Origin: a virus
DNA length: 64,000 bases
IMG/VR virus record: IMGVR_UViG_3300030101_001745
Coordinates: 37,547 to 101,546 of that record
Strand: one strand, 5' to 3'
The notes below the pieces were generated by a model. It ran no database searches. It saw only the letters and a list, made by a program, of their open reading frames with translations, and was not told where the DNA came from. How positions within the stretch are numbered: the first letter of the stretch is position 1; every line of letters begins with the position of its first letter. Both the position numbers and the translations under genes were made by a program. Positions 49,461 through 58,824 of the stretch are shown piece after piece.

Positions 49461-50670
49461 GTTAATCCCCATAACTGATGCAAGCGGGCAAATAGTGATG
49501 GTTCCGCTACCCGGTGGATTGAACGATTTAGCCAAGCGGTTGAAAAAGTGGAAAAATGCCGCAAAGAGTCTTTCTGGTGACAAGTTATTCGTAGCAAGCG
49601 GAGACAATCTCCTGAAGATAATAGAGGCTCATGGAATCACAGGTAGAACGAAGGGAGGTGGCCCCCAAGGTACTGGTGAGAGAAGCGGTAGTGCCATGCT
49701 CGATGTTCTGGATAAACTGTCAAAACCGGGTAAGAGTATGCCCGGACAGAACCTTACCGCGCTGAAGAAACTGGAAGCATTGATGAAAGAGGTAGATAGG
49801 TCAGAAAGCAATCTCAATCCACAGAACGTGATGTTCAGCAACCCCACAGATTTCAATGATGCTGGAATTACCATAGACACCGAGCCAGTTTACGGACACT
49901 ACGTTACCCCAGAGTATGTTGATAGGATAGATACGAGGGCAGATGCTCTTGGCGACAAGTTTGAGGGAAGGAATTGGGGAAAGGCCGCGCCAGAAGATTG
50001 GTACAATGGCAACAAAGGACAAGCAAAGCCTCCTATGTGGCAAGCCATGTATGGTGATGGTACTGGTGAATTCAAAAGTGAAAGCCTGTATACCATAGTA
50101 AAAGACCTCAGAGAGTCATGGGGCAAGTCAACAGGTGCGGGTGGTGGAATACCCAAGCAGAACAGAATCAAGATTCAGTCAACAGCAGGTAAGGGCAGTT
50201 GGCAGAAGGCAATCAAACTAGATGGTATTGAAGACATAGCCAATGATATAATTGACAATATCAAATCCCAGAAGAGACAGAGCAAGTACGTTCGCAGGTC
50301 TGGAACCTTGAACTGGTCTGAGGTAGCAAGCGAGTTTGAGAAGAACCCCATACCCACAGATGGTGAGAGTGACGAGGCGCAAGAACTAGCAGGTCTTAGG
50401 GAGAACATAGAATTAGATTTCATCTGGATATCATTCCCTGCTAGGAAACAAGTCAACAGACTGATGTTCCATTTCATGAAGAAGGCGAATCTGGTTCTAG
50501 ATAACGACTTGCCAAAACTAGGTACAGGTGCAGACACGCTATACCTGTTCGTATCCTTGAAACAGGAGAGAGCGCAACAAGCATCTCGACAGAGAGCAGA
50601 GGAATACAGGCAGAAGAAAGATGGGGAGAAGAACATGAAGAAGTCATGGGAGGAAATTCTCAAATGTTAA
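49408..50670 (+). CDS. Virion-region protein ending in SWEEILKC
   Basis: About 420 residues if TTG 49408 is used (GGGGGG eight bases upstream); ATG 49498 would give 390. No family recognised. It has an N-terminal Lys-rich helix region, a long central part with Gly/Pro/Asn, and a charged C-terminus that ends MKKSWEEILKC, a C-terminal copy of the Trp motif. It may be a capsid-internal or head-tail protein. A +1 shift from the 49278 gene could supply an N-terminal copy too. Confidence 0.65.
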   Translation, partial: QLRTRKRSAGNGEIRKAELIPITDASGQIVMVPLPGGLNDLAKRLKKWKNAAKSLSGDKLFVASGDNLLKIIEAHGITGRTKGGGPQGTGERSGSAMLDVLDKLSKPGKSMPGQNLTALKKLEALMKEVDRSESNLNPQNVMFSNPTDFNDAGITIDTEPVYGHYVTPEYVDRIDTRADALGDKFEGRNWGKAAPEDWYNGNKGQAKPPMWQAMYGDGTGEFKSESLYTIVKDLRESWGKSTGAGGGIPKQNRIKIQSTAGKGSWQKAIKLDGIEDIANDIIDNIKSQKRQSKYVRRSGTLNWSEVASEFEKNPIPTDGESDEAQELAGLRENIELDFIWISFPARKQVNRLMFHFMKKANLVLDNDLPKLGTGADTLYLFVSLKQERAQQASRQRAEEYRQKKDGEKNMKKSWEEILKC

Positions 50671-50750
50671 CTTGCTGTGATATGAAGATATCAAGAGAGA
50701 ATCTTGCAATCACCGTATGTCCATATTGTGGTGGCGGTGGTAGAAAATGA
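50664..50750 (+). CDS. Zinc-knuckle microprotein (28 aa)
   Basis: ATG 50664 overlaps the previous stop, has GGAGG nine bases upstream, and its TGA overlaps the next ATG (ATGA). CC and CPYCG give four Cys for one zinc, followed by a Gly/Arg/Lys end. Short, but the coupling on both sides is convincing. Confidence 0.55.
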   Translation: MLTCCDMKISRENLAITVCPYCGGGGRK

Positions 50751-52168
50751 GTTGGATGACAGTGTTGAAACAACCTGATAATTTCGATGAGCAGATGGCT
50801 AATCTAAAACAACGTCAACAACAGACCAAGAACATAACAAATACACGTTTGGCTAACATACAGCAAAATAGATTAAATCAAGCATATCAATCTGGAAATC
50901 AACAGACTCAGAATGTGCTTCCGCAAGTTACTGCAACTGGAACTGAGGAACAAGGCAAAGCACAAGATGACAACTTCGCGTTCTTTGAGCAACAACAAGC
51001 CGAGACAGACGCGGCTAGAGGAAAAGCCAACGCAGAGAAGCAAAAGAAACAAGCACAACTAGCGAGACAGAAAGACAAGGAAGCGGCTAACAGACGTAGA
51101 TTGATGGAAGGTGCTAAGGCCAAGGTAGGACAACAAGCCTCTAGGTTACTAGGCGAACCTTCGTTACCGAATGTGGAAACGGGAGCAAGAGTTGCAGGTT
51201 TACCCGGCAAGGTAATTCCAGCAGTTGGAAGTGTCATGGATGCTGTGCGCCCTAGTAGTATTGCTTCGGCAGTAAATACAGTAACTGGTGGTGCGGCAAA
51301 TAGGGTTACCAAACCGGGAAGAGAAAAGATAGGAAGACTTGCTAGTGCGGTAGGACAGAGAGTAGCAGACCCTGCGACTAGATTAGCAAGTGGTCAACAA
51401 CTCAGTGAAGAAAAGCAGAAGGAGCAAGAGAGAATACAATCAGAGATGGGAGATTACGCTACGGATGCTAGGGCAAGGAGCATTCTAACTAGGAATGTCA
51501 ATCCAGACGGCACTAGGAGAAAGAAGGATGAGATGAACATAACTGCTGAAGATGAGAAAGTCATAGCAGAGATTCAGAGAATAGAGAGCATACTAGAAGA
51601 CCCAGATAAATTGGCGGCAGGTAATCCAAAAACGGGTAGACCTTATTCTGATGCTGAGATAGAGGCAATGAGATTAAAGATAGAGAACTTGTATGGTGGA
51701 GGAATTAGCGACCCGAAAACAGGTAAGGCACTTCCCATACCAACGCAGAAGAAAAGGAAGTCATCTGCCGCGAGTAATTGGTTTAGCCGATTACTGTACG
51801 GAGACAGAACCAATCCAAAAGCAACAAAGGAAGTAACAAAAATGAAGAAAGTAGATTCAGACCAAGAGTACGACCACTACCGAGTGAACAAGCAACCGCC
51901 TGTTCCACCACTAGCAGAACCTCCGGGTGCGCCACCTCCAGTGGACATGTCTGGAATGGACCCTGCTTCAATGGGGATAGGAATGCCAATAATTCCACAG
52001 ACACCTGCACCTGCGCCTAACATGTCACAAGGGCCACCAGACCCAGAGACTGGAGAACCCAGAACAAGGGGAAAGGAATTCACGGTTGACCCAGAAGAGG
52101 AAGCCGATGACGAAATGGAAACTAGCATGAACAAGAGTGAGTGGTTCAATACATTGAAGACAGAGTGA
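50747..52168 (+). CDS. Virion-region protein with Trp motif at both ends
   Basis: 473 residues. Begins MSWMTVLKQP and ends KSEWFNTLKTE; an internal SNWFSRLL near residue 345 resembles both. The first 120 residues are Gln/Ala/Lys coiled coil, the middle Ala/Gly/Arg rich (possible membrane-active helix AVGSVMDAV), and residues about 385-430 are Pro/Gly/Met rich. Such composition fits a scaffold or ejected internal protein. No enzyme motif seen. Confidence 0.68.
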   Translation: MSWMTVLKQPDNFDEQMANLKQRQQQTKNITNTRLANIQQNRLNQAYQSGNQQTQNVLPQVTATGTEEQGKAQDDNFAFFEQQQAETDAARGKANAEKQKKQAQLARQKDKEAANRRRLMEGAKAKVGQQASRLLGEPSLPNVETGARVAGLPGKVIPAVGSVMDAVRPSSIASAVNTVTGGAANRVTKPGREKIGRLASAVGQRVADPATRLASGQQLSEEKQKEQERIQSEMGDYATDARARSILTRNVNPDGTRRKKDEMNITAEDEKVIAEIQRIESILEDPDKLAAGNPKTGRPYSDAEIEAMRLKIENLYGGGISDPKTGKALPIPTQKKRKSSAASNWFSRLLYGDRTNPKATKEVTKMKKVDSDQEYDHYRVNKQPPVPPLAEPPGAPPPVDMSGMDPASMGIGMPIIPQTPAPAPNMSQGPPDPETGEPRTRGKEFTVDPEEEADDEMETSMNKSEWFNTLKTE

Positions 52169-52172
52169 TTAC

Positions 52173-52829
52173 ATGATTACCAGAAAGCGATGTCAACTCT
52201 GCCAGCATGAGAATCGTGACCAACTTGAGGCAGACCTAGATGACATGGTGATTACTGCTGATGAGTTAGATAGATTGGAGAACTGGCCTAGTGGGACATC
52301 TGCCAAGCACCAGAGGAACCACATGACAGGATACACCAAGTCTGCGAATCCGAAGTGTGTACTCTGTACTTCCGAGAGTCGCTCTGAGTTGGAAACGAGA
52401 ATTCACTCTGGCGAAATCTCACCGTCTGAGGTTGCTGATTTCCTAGGTTGCACAGACGACCAAGTGTTCAGGCACATGACACATCACCTACAACCATTGG
52501 TGCAACAATCTGCGGCGAACCTAATCGCACAGAAGGAAGTCAATGAGATAGATACTCTAAGCAACAACATCAACAGGCTTGAGGCCAAGGTGGATGAGTT
52601 GTTCGCACAGGATGCTCTTGACCCCAAGTACATTGACTCGCTAACCAAGTTGGCAAAGGAAATTCGTGAGAGCCTCAAGTACCTCATGGAGTTCAAGGGC
52701 AAGTTAGTCCACAAGAGACAGGACACAGTTATCGTTCACCAGATGCAAGTAATCAAGGAGGTTCTAGCACAGAACCATCCTGATGTCTGGTTGGATGTGA
52801 GGAAGCAGATGGAGAGTCAGATGCAATGA
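52173..52829 (+). CDS. Terminase small subunit candidate, twin zinc/HTH modules
   Basis: 218 residues. Two similar modules start with CQLC and CVLC and end with His pairs (HQRNHM and HMTHH), about 70 residues apart, each with a helix-turn-helix-like segment (EVADFLGCTDDQVFRH). A coiled coil follows (SNNINRLEAKVDELF). Duplicated DNA-binding units plus an oligomerising coil fit a small terminase subunit, and TerL lies 6 kb downstream. Assignment is inference. Confidence 0.55.
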   Translation: MITRKRCQLCQHENRDQLEADLDDMVITADELDRLENWPSGTSAKHQRNHMTGYTKSANPKCVLCTSESRSELETRIHSGEISPSEVADFLGCTDDQVFRHMTHHLQPLVQQSAANLIAQKEVNEIDTLSNNINRLEAKVDELFAQDALDPKYIDSLTKLAKEIRESLKYLMEFKGKLVHKRQDTVIVHQMQVIKEVLAQNHPDVWLDVRKQMESQMQ

Positions 52830-53311
52830 GTTGGCAAACCATATTGAAGAAGCCATACTCCGTTGGTGGAACAGAAACTCCCTTTTTATATCAAGGAAGC
52901 CAATCAGAAGAAGATACGGGCTACTGGACACCTTACTTTAATCAAGCCGTAGTTTATGCTGTCTACGGTTCTGAAGCCGACACAAAAAGACCTATGAAAG
53001 ATACAGGCAAACCTACAATAAAGCAAGCAAAAGAAACTGAAGAAGACATTGACTTGGAAGATGACCCGGAATATACAATGGCGGGTATGGGTAAGTTGGA
53101 CTATACTTTGGTTTCGGATAAAGTGATTAAGGAATCAATAGATGATTTGATTGAACAACTAGAGTTTGTCGGTTATGATGAATTTGGGAGTAATGGGGTT
53201 AACTACGCACCTGTTCAACAGTTCAATCAATTAATGGAAACTACTGCAAAGTTCTATTCAAACGAAGAGAGAATACAACACGCTGAGAAAATGAAGGAGA
53301 AGATGCAATGA
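52826..53311 (+). CDS. Virion-region protein with MSWQTILKK start
   Basis: 161 residues, ATGA overlap with the previous gene. After the Trp motif comes an aromatic Gly/Tyr region (GYWTPYFNQAVVYAVYG), an acidic linker and a helical C-terminus. No family recognised. Its stop overlaps the next ATG. Confidence 0.7.
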   Translation: MSWQTILKKPYSVGGTETPFLYQGSQSEEDTGYWTPYFNQAVVYAVYGSEADTKRPMKDTGKPTIKQAKETEEDIDLEDDPEYTMAGMGKLDYTLVSDKVIKESIDDLIEQLEFVGYDEFGSNGVNYAPVQQFNQLMETTAKFYSNEERIQHAEKMKEKMQ

Positions 53312-53571
53312 GTTGGGAATCTATCATAAAGAAAAAATCTGATTTAACACTACCGAGAGGAATTCAAAAAGTTCTACAAGCAGAAGAAAAAGAATATGAT
53401 AGAGGTCTACTTGTTAAACTTTTGAAAAATGGAGGTTATGAAGTTGCATATTGGTATGACGAGCATAAGCCATATCCAGTTGAGGTTCTAGTTGATGGTA
53501 AATCTATCAAGAAGGATGCTAAGAAAGTGACTTTGAAGTTCCATCCTGAATTAAAGGAGAAATCAAAATGA
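53308..53571 (+). CDS. Virion-region protein with MSWESIIKK start (87 aa)
   Basis: After MSWESIIKKK the chain is alpha/beta (YDRGLLVKLLKNGGYEVAYW, VEVLVDGKSI) and Lys-rich. Coupled upstream (ATGA). Function unknown; N-terminus as in its neighbours. Confidence 0.7.
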   Translation: MSWESIIKKKSDLTLPRGIQKVLQAEEKEYDRGLLVKLLKNGGYEVAYWYDEHKPYPVEVLVDGKSIKKDAKKVTLKFHPELKEKSK

Positions 53572-53630
53572 TATTTACAACTAAGATGGATTTTGAGACA
53601 TGGTATAACCAAGGAGAGATATACAGATGA
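53568..53630 (+). CDS. Possible 20-residue peptide
   Basis: ATG 53568 overlaps the previous stop (ATGA) and TGA 53628 overlaps the next ATG. The peptide (starting MIFTTKMDFETWYNQGE) has a Trp near its end. The arrangement imitates real coupled genes but the length makes it doubtful; it may only carry the ribosome site of the next gene. Confidence 0.25.
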   Translation: MIFTTKMDFETWYNQGEIYR

Positions 53631-53914
53631 AATGGAAAGAAGTGATAAAGAAGAAAGGATTGCCAAAGGATTTCGTACCTAGTGATGACTTTAGGGCAGA
53701 TGCAAAGAGATTAGGAATTGCTGTGCGACCAACTCCGTTAACTGATGATGAAATTGAAGAACACATCATAGGGCGGTCTAAGACACCACAGGAGAGGGTA
53801 TCTACAACACCATCTACAGGTCAAGATGAAGAAGCCGCCAAGAGAACCAAGGAAAAGGAAGCGGAACTTCTGGCTAGAATACAAGAAAGGAATAAGAAGG
53901 CAAGGCAGGAATAG
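53627..53914 (+). CDS. Virion-region protein with MKWKEVIKKK start (95 aa)
   Basis: Begins MKWKEVIKKKG and continues as a charged, mostly helical protein with a C-terminal coiled coil (EAAKRTKEKEAELLARIQER). AAGGAG precedes the ATG. No family recognised. Confidence 0.7.
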   Translation: MKWKEVIKKKGLPKDFVPSDDFRADAKRLGIAVRPTPLTDDEIEEHIIGRSKTPQERVSTTPSTGQDEEAAKRTKEKEAELLARIQERNKKARQE

Positions 53915-53916
53915 AT

Positions 53917-55818
53917 ATGTCATGGCAAGACCTACTTAGGGCAGATATAGAATCTGAGAAAACCCCCAAGAAGGTTGACCCTGAAAAGTCAGTTAACAGT
54001 TGGAGAAGAACATCCACTAAATCTAGAATCTTTAGAGTTCTTAGTGGGTTAGAACGTGAACGTTTCAAGTATGGGAAGAAGGAAGACCCCAAGGATAAGG
54101 GCGTTGAGACATTAGATGATGCAGGATTCATTCAAGCAATAAAGGACAGGATGCTTGACCTTCGTTCTGTAAAGAGAGTGTTGGAAAAAGAGATGAGCAA
54201 GTTCAACGACATGAGCGATGAGGAATTCCTAGAGTATAACGATGAAGATATGCTGATGGATGATGAGTGGAGAGCCAACTACAAACAGGCGATGGATGCG
54301 ATAAAGAATCTAACTAGTGGTGGTAGAACAATATCTCCAGAGGTATCGCAACTTGCTAGGAAGTTCGTCAATGGGGATACCCAACCTCTTGTAGATAGGA
54401 TGAAGCAAGCACTTGAAGAGAAACTAGATACTGGAGAAAGAAAGTATCACCGATTCTTGAAAGACCTAAGAGCATGGGAGAACAAGAATGACGAACTGTT
54501 GGATAAGGTAGAGGAACTAGCGAACGAGGAAATAACTGCCTTGTTTGAGAAAGCGGGTTTCTCAGAAGCGATGCAAGCAGAGAGTCAGCAGATTGGTGAC
54601 ATCACAGGACAGTTCGCAGTAAGATACTTGGAGGAAGTGGGTAACAAGGTAGGCTCTTCTGGTAGAAGTTCCAAATTTGCAGGTAGAACTGAGTTTTTGC
54701 CATTTAGGAAGGGGTTGTCATTAGCAGGTAAGGATGATTTCTTCAATGACATATTCATTAGAGACAAAATTCTGTCTCCGGGTATGATTTACATCCTAGA
54801 GAATGAGCAACTAGGTAATATTGACAATATCGGTAGAAAAAGTAGGGCAGAGAACAATGTTTTTGCCAATTTGAAGAGAGAATATGAAAACAATCCAGAA
54901 GGAGAGGGGCTTTCGGCTCTTGCAAGGCTCTTCGGAGAAAATATCACCGATAAAAAGAAGTTTTTACAGGAATTGAGTAAAAATGCGCCTCGTTTGAATG
55001 AATTCAAAGCAATGGTCGAGTCTCAGAGGTTCTCGATACCAGAAAATGACTACGAAGCACTAATTTTAGATGAGAGTGAGGTGGATACTGAGTCCATTAG
55101 TCGTTCTTCCCTGCGAAAATTGAAAAATTCCGAATTTTCACACGTTTTGGAAGGTAAATCGAGAGATGAGGTGTTTGAGTTCCTTTCTCCCATGCAAAAA
55201 GTCCTAAAAAAGATGGAAAAAAGCGGGGAGGGCGGAAGATACGTTCTAAATCCAGAAGCAGACACCATCGAAGAAGACAAAGATGCAATTTCTGCTCTTT
55301 TTTCTGAATCAATCGAGTCTCAGAGAGAAAAAATGGCTCAAGAGGCATTGAACCTACTAGATAAGACTGGTTCAAGAGGCGCAAGAACCTTTGAGGAAAC
55401 AACCACGGTTCCAACTAGGTACTGGAAGAAGATAAAGAGGAATATCAAGGAGAGTGACCCAACGAGTCTGAGTCTTGGTAAGATTATCGTAGTTTTATCT
55501 ACTTTGGAGAAGGCAACCCTACAAAGCAAGGAAGTCGAGCAAGCCGCTAAGGAATATTTTGGATTCTTGCAATTCGTAGCAGACGAAGGTGATGATGAAG
55601 ATACCAATGCGGAAATCATCGAACAGAACAGGAAAGAAGTGGAAGAGAAGAAGGAAGCACTTGAAACTGCATTAAGTAGCAAGTATTCGACCATCAGAAG
55701 TAAATTTCTAGAGATGCTTCGTATAAAGATGAATAGAATCTTAGCAAATCCACAAAAATATCCAACAAAAGGACAATTTAACATGGCTAGTTGGCTGAAG
55801 ACACAGGTGGCAGTATGA
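53917..55818 (+). CDS. Large virion-region protein with MSWQDLLRAD start
   Basis: 633 residues, very charged, predicted almost entirely helical (Lys/Glu/Arg), with several coiled coils. After the Trp motif comes an Arg/Ser-rich region. It ends FNMASWLKTQVAV, another Trp-Leu-Lys segment. No catalytic motif recognised. A large helical protein upstream of the terminase and portal could be an internal, ejected or scaffold protein. Confidence 0.68.
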   Translation: MSWQDLLRADIESEKTPKKVDPEKSVNSWRRTSTKSRIFRVLSGLERERFKYGKKEDPKDKGVETLDDAGFIQAIKDRMLDLRSVKRVLEKEMSKFNDMSDEEFLEYNDEDMLMDDEWRANYKQAMDAIKNLTSGGRTISPEVSQLARKFVNGDTQPLVDRMKQALEEKLDTGERKYHRFLKDLRAWENKNDELLDKVEELANEEITALFEKAGFSEAMQAESQQIGDITGQFAVRYLEEVGNKVGSSGRSSKFAGRTEFLPFRKGLSLAGKDDFFNDIFIRDKILSPGMIYILENEQLGNIDNIGRKSRAENNVFANLKREYENNPEGEGLSALARLFGENITDKKKFLQELSKNAPRLNEFKAMVESQRFSIPENDYEALILDESEVDTESISRSSLRKLKNSEFSHVLEGKSRDEVFEFLSPMQKVLKKMEKSGEGGRYVLNPEADTIEEDKDAISALFSESIESQREKMAQEALNLLDKTGSRGARTFEETTTVPTRYWKKIKRNIKESDPTSLSLGKIIVVLSTLEKATLQSKEVEQAAKEYFGFLQFVADEGDDEDTNAEIIEQNRKEVEEKKEALETALSSKYSTIRSKFLEMLRIKMNRILANPQKYPTKGQFNMASWLKTQVAV

Positions 55819-58800
55819 CGGTTGATGAATCAGAGTTTGCTATGTGGTTGAAGTCTCCAATGGATGACATTGAAGATTTTTATCTCGCTCAGATAGGGAA
55901 GGACTATCTGGAAGGAGGTAGCAAGTACAATCCTAGGAACATCAAGCAGGATTTACCAAAAGGACAGGAGTTGACTGGTGACAATCTAGATTCAGTATTC
56001 CAAGCACAGATTGGTGAACAGATAGACGGTGAACTAGATGTTCTCATGGAGAATAAGAAAAGGGAATACAAGAGGGAGAAAGACCTACTTTACAGATATC
56101 TTATAGATGATAGCAACGGTTTCACTTCTACGAAAAAGGATGAGAGCAAACTGATTCTCTCTGCTGATGGGGATTACACCGTTCAGCCACATATTGGGGA
56201 GACTGTGAGAGATATACAATCAAAGGGACTTTTGTTCGATGACTTCAAAGATGCGATTAGGCCACTTTTGAAAACCACCTTACGTGGGACGAACATCGGT
56301 AAGAGCCTCTTTGAAGAACAACTGAGATATGCAGTTACTCAGTTATCTGGCGAGAAGGGAATGAAGGCAGGAGATTTGACAAGTTCCTTTGAGGGAGATG
56401 TACAAGCAGTCACAAGAGTTCTTGGTAGGTTCATCAATTTGGTTTCTAGCAAACCAATGAGCGTTTCAGAAAGAAAGCAGGTAATGCAAGGTGAGAGGGA
56501 TGCTAGTGGTTTCGTATACAGGCCGGAGGACAAGACACAGGCAAGGCAACATCTACGAGTTATGGAAGACCAAACTTCATCTCAGTTGGAACCTCTGACA
56601 AATCAGATTAGAGAATTCATAGAAGAGGATGAAGAAGCAGATATCAAAATTACCAGAGCAAATATATCTGGTGAGTATCTCATTGGTGACTTGAACCTAG
56701 CAGACCTTGAGAGCAGAGATGAGATTTACAAGTATTGGGAAGAAGTAGCCACCAAGGACTTCAAGAATCTCCAAGTCAAGTATAATGATTTGAGAAAGGC
56801 TTTCCTCAAGCACAAGGATATCCTCATTGGTGAAGGAGATAATATCAATGAACCTCTAAGCAAACTGATAGATGAGTACCTTGAGTTCGATGCTAAATTT
56901 GAATCTGCATATGATGATGGTATGAATTACGTCTTGCCATTCAAGGCATCACCTATGCAAGCCGCCGCTAAAGATTCATCTGATAAGGTGAGGACTCTCT
57001 TCGATACATTCCTACGAGACATGAATCTGGTAGATACAGGGTCACAGACCGAGTTGGACATGGAGACTCTACGAGAGAGACTTCTAGAAATAGGTGCAGT
57101 AGAGAGAGATGAAACAAGAACTACTGTGACTCAGAGAGGACAAGGAGAAGATGAGACTACTTCTGCATCAGCAAGAACCGAGATAGGGACTGACGGCAAA
57201 AGGCCCATCGAAGACGCGGGCGCACAGTACAGGTCTGAAAGACAGGCTGAGAAAGCAAGATACCTTGAGAGTATAGGAGAAACAGTTAGAGAAATAGATG
57301 AGTTGATAGAAGCCAAAGAAAAGTTTGACTTTGACGCATTGGCAGAAGATGTTGACCCACTATTCGCATATGCATTCGCCAAGGATGGTAGTGCATTCAA
57401 GAACACCGCCATCCTAGAGCGCGAACTAAACAAACTCAAGATAGGATTGGAAACCAACATCTTCGGTTTGGACTTGGATTATGACGAGAAGATTACAGAT
57501 TGGATAGAGTCTCTTTCCAAGGCCGCTACACAAGGAGATACTAGACAGGTATACTACCTTCCACTATCTGCTACCCTAGAAGAAATAATACTAGGAAAGG
57601 GCAGGGAATCAAAGGGCAAGGCTCTGTTCAGAATCATAGAAGCAGTATCTCCTAGAAGACTGGAAACTAACAAGAAGAACATCAGCCAATTCTTGGAACT
57701 TATAGCATCGTTCGTGGAGAAGGGAGACAGAAGGTCTGGCCCATCCAGTAGCGTTAGAACGAAGACCAGTCAACAAGCAATTACTACAGACCCAATGGGA
57801 ATAGACTCCATCTTCCCAGCCAGAAGCAATGACGAATCTTATCTCAATGACATACAAACCGTGAGAAGAGAATTCGATGACCTTCTAGATGCAGTTATTG
57901 ATTACTATGTCATACCCATTGAGGGAATGTACATGCCTTTCGATGATGACAGTTCATTCATTAGTGAACAAACAAGTGGGGGTGTGTTTGGTGCATTGAC
58001 GAAGGGAATGGTAGATGATGGACTGTTCGCAGTCATGGCGAAGGAGAAGGAAGATGGAACGTTCGTTGATAGAGAAGACATCATTGATTTCGCTGATGTC
58101 TTGAAAACTATGTCTGAACCTAGTTTCGGAGAAAACGCGAAAAATTTCAAGTTAATGCTAACAGAGTTACAGAAGGATGTAATGTCTAGAGTATATGGTC
58201 AAAGTCCCAAATCAACATTAGGGGAGAAGATGAAGGAAGAGTTAGGTTCGTACTTCTTCCATATGGCAAAGAGAAACAATGTCGATGACTATGAGAACAT
58301 ACTTCTTTGGAACACCCCTGCAAGAGTATGGAAGGACAGGCACAAGGAGAATCCAAGGAAAGCCGCCGCACCCTTCATCTCATTTGTTAATCACGTTAGA
58401 AGAAATGCTGGAGGTTCTGGCAAGGGTTCCAAGAGTGGAACTGGTAGTGACAAGAGTAGATACTTGAGAGAAAAAGGAAGAGGTAGTGATGACTCTGAAC
58501 TTAGAGAGGCACTACAGGTCTTCAATGAAATCAGAGAGAGATTCAACATTACGAAGAGTATCGAAGAGATGAGGATTCTTGCCGCACATGATGGAATAAG
58601 AAAGATGTTAGGTAAGCCAGTCTACTATGGAACATCCAATCTAGATGACTTCGGACATATAGCCAAGGCACAAGATACGCTAGTGAAGTCTTACAATGTA
58701 GACATTTCAGCAGTAGAGATTGAGAACATTGTTAATGAATTTGATTCTATGGAGTCACTTGCTAAGAAATATGGAGTTCCTTCTGATAGTGTCTATTATC

Positions 58801-58820
58801 TCAAAGCGAATTTCAGGTGA
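55815..58820 (+). CDS. Very large helical virion-region protein (1001 aa)
   Basis: ATG 55815 overlaps the previous stop (ATGA) and replaces an in-frame TTG at 55791. The start contains FAMWLKSPMDD, again with Trp-Leu-Lys. The chain is acidic, helical and without Cys, with a Gly/Ser-rich linker near residue 880 and an HTH-like end (MESLAKKYGVPSDSVYYLK). The size suggests an internal core, tape-measure-like or ejected protein. No enzyme motif recognised. Confidence 0.68.
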   Translation: MTVDESEFAMWLKSPMDDIEDFYLAQIGKDYLEGGSKYNPRNIKQDLPKGQELTGDNLDSVFQAQIGEQIDGELDVLMENKKREYKREKDLLYRYLIDDSNGFTSTKKDESKLILSADGDYTVQPHIGETVRDIQSKGLLFDDFKDAIRPLLKTTLRGTNIGKSLFEEQLRYAVTQLSGEKGMKAGDLTSSFEGDVQAVTRVLGRFINLVSSKPMSVSERKQVMQGERDASGFVYRPEDKTQARQHLRVMEDQTSSQLEPLTNQIREFIEEDEEADIKITRANISGEYLIGDLNLADLESRDEIYKYWEEVATKDFKNLQVKYNDLRKAFLKHKDILIGEGDNINEPLSKLIDEYLEFDAKFESAYDDGMNYVLPFKASPMQAAAKDSSDKVRTLFDTFLRDMNLVDTGSQTELDMETLRERLLEIGAVERDETRTTVTQRGQGEDETTSASARTEIGTDGKRPIEDAGAQYRSERQAEKARYLESIGETVREIDELIEAKEKFDFDALAEDVDPLFAYAFAKDGSAFKNTAILERELNKLKIGLETNIFGLDLDYDEKITDWIESLSKAATQGDTRQVYYLPLSATLEEIILGKGRESKGKALFRIIEAVSPRRLETNKKNISQFLELIASFVEKGDRRSGPSSSVRTKTSQQAITTDPMGIDSIFPARSNDESYLNDIQTVRREFDDLLDAVIDYYVIPIEGMYMPFDDDSSFISEQTSGGVFGALTKGMVDDGLFAVMAKEKEDGTFVDREDIIDFADVLKTMSEPSFGENAKNFKLMLTELQKDVMSRVYGQSPKSTLGEKMKEELGSYFFHMAKRNNVDDYENILLWNTPARVWKDRHKENPRKAAAPFISFVNHVRRNAGGSGKGSKSGTGSDKSRYLREKGRGSDDSELREALQVFNEIRERFNITKSIEEMRILAAHDGIRKMLGKPVYYGTSNLDDFGHIAKAQDTLVKSYNVDISAVEIENIVNEFDSMESLAKKYGVPSDSVYYLKANFR

Positions 58821-58824
58821 TTAG

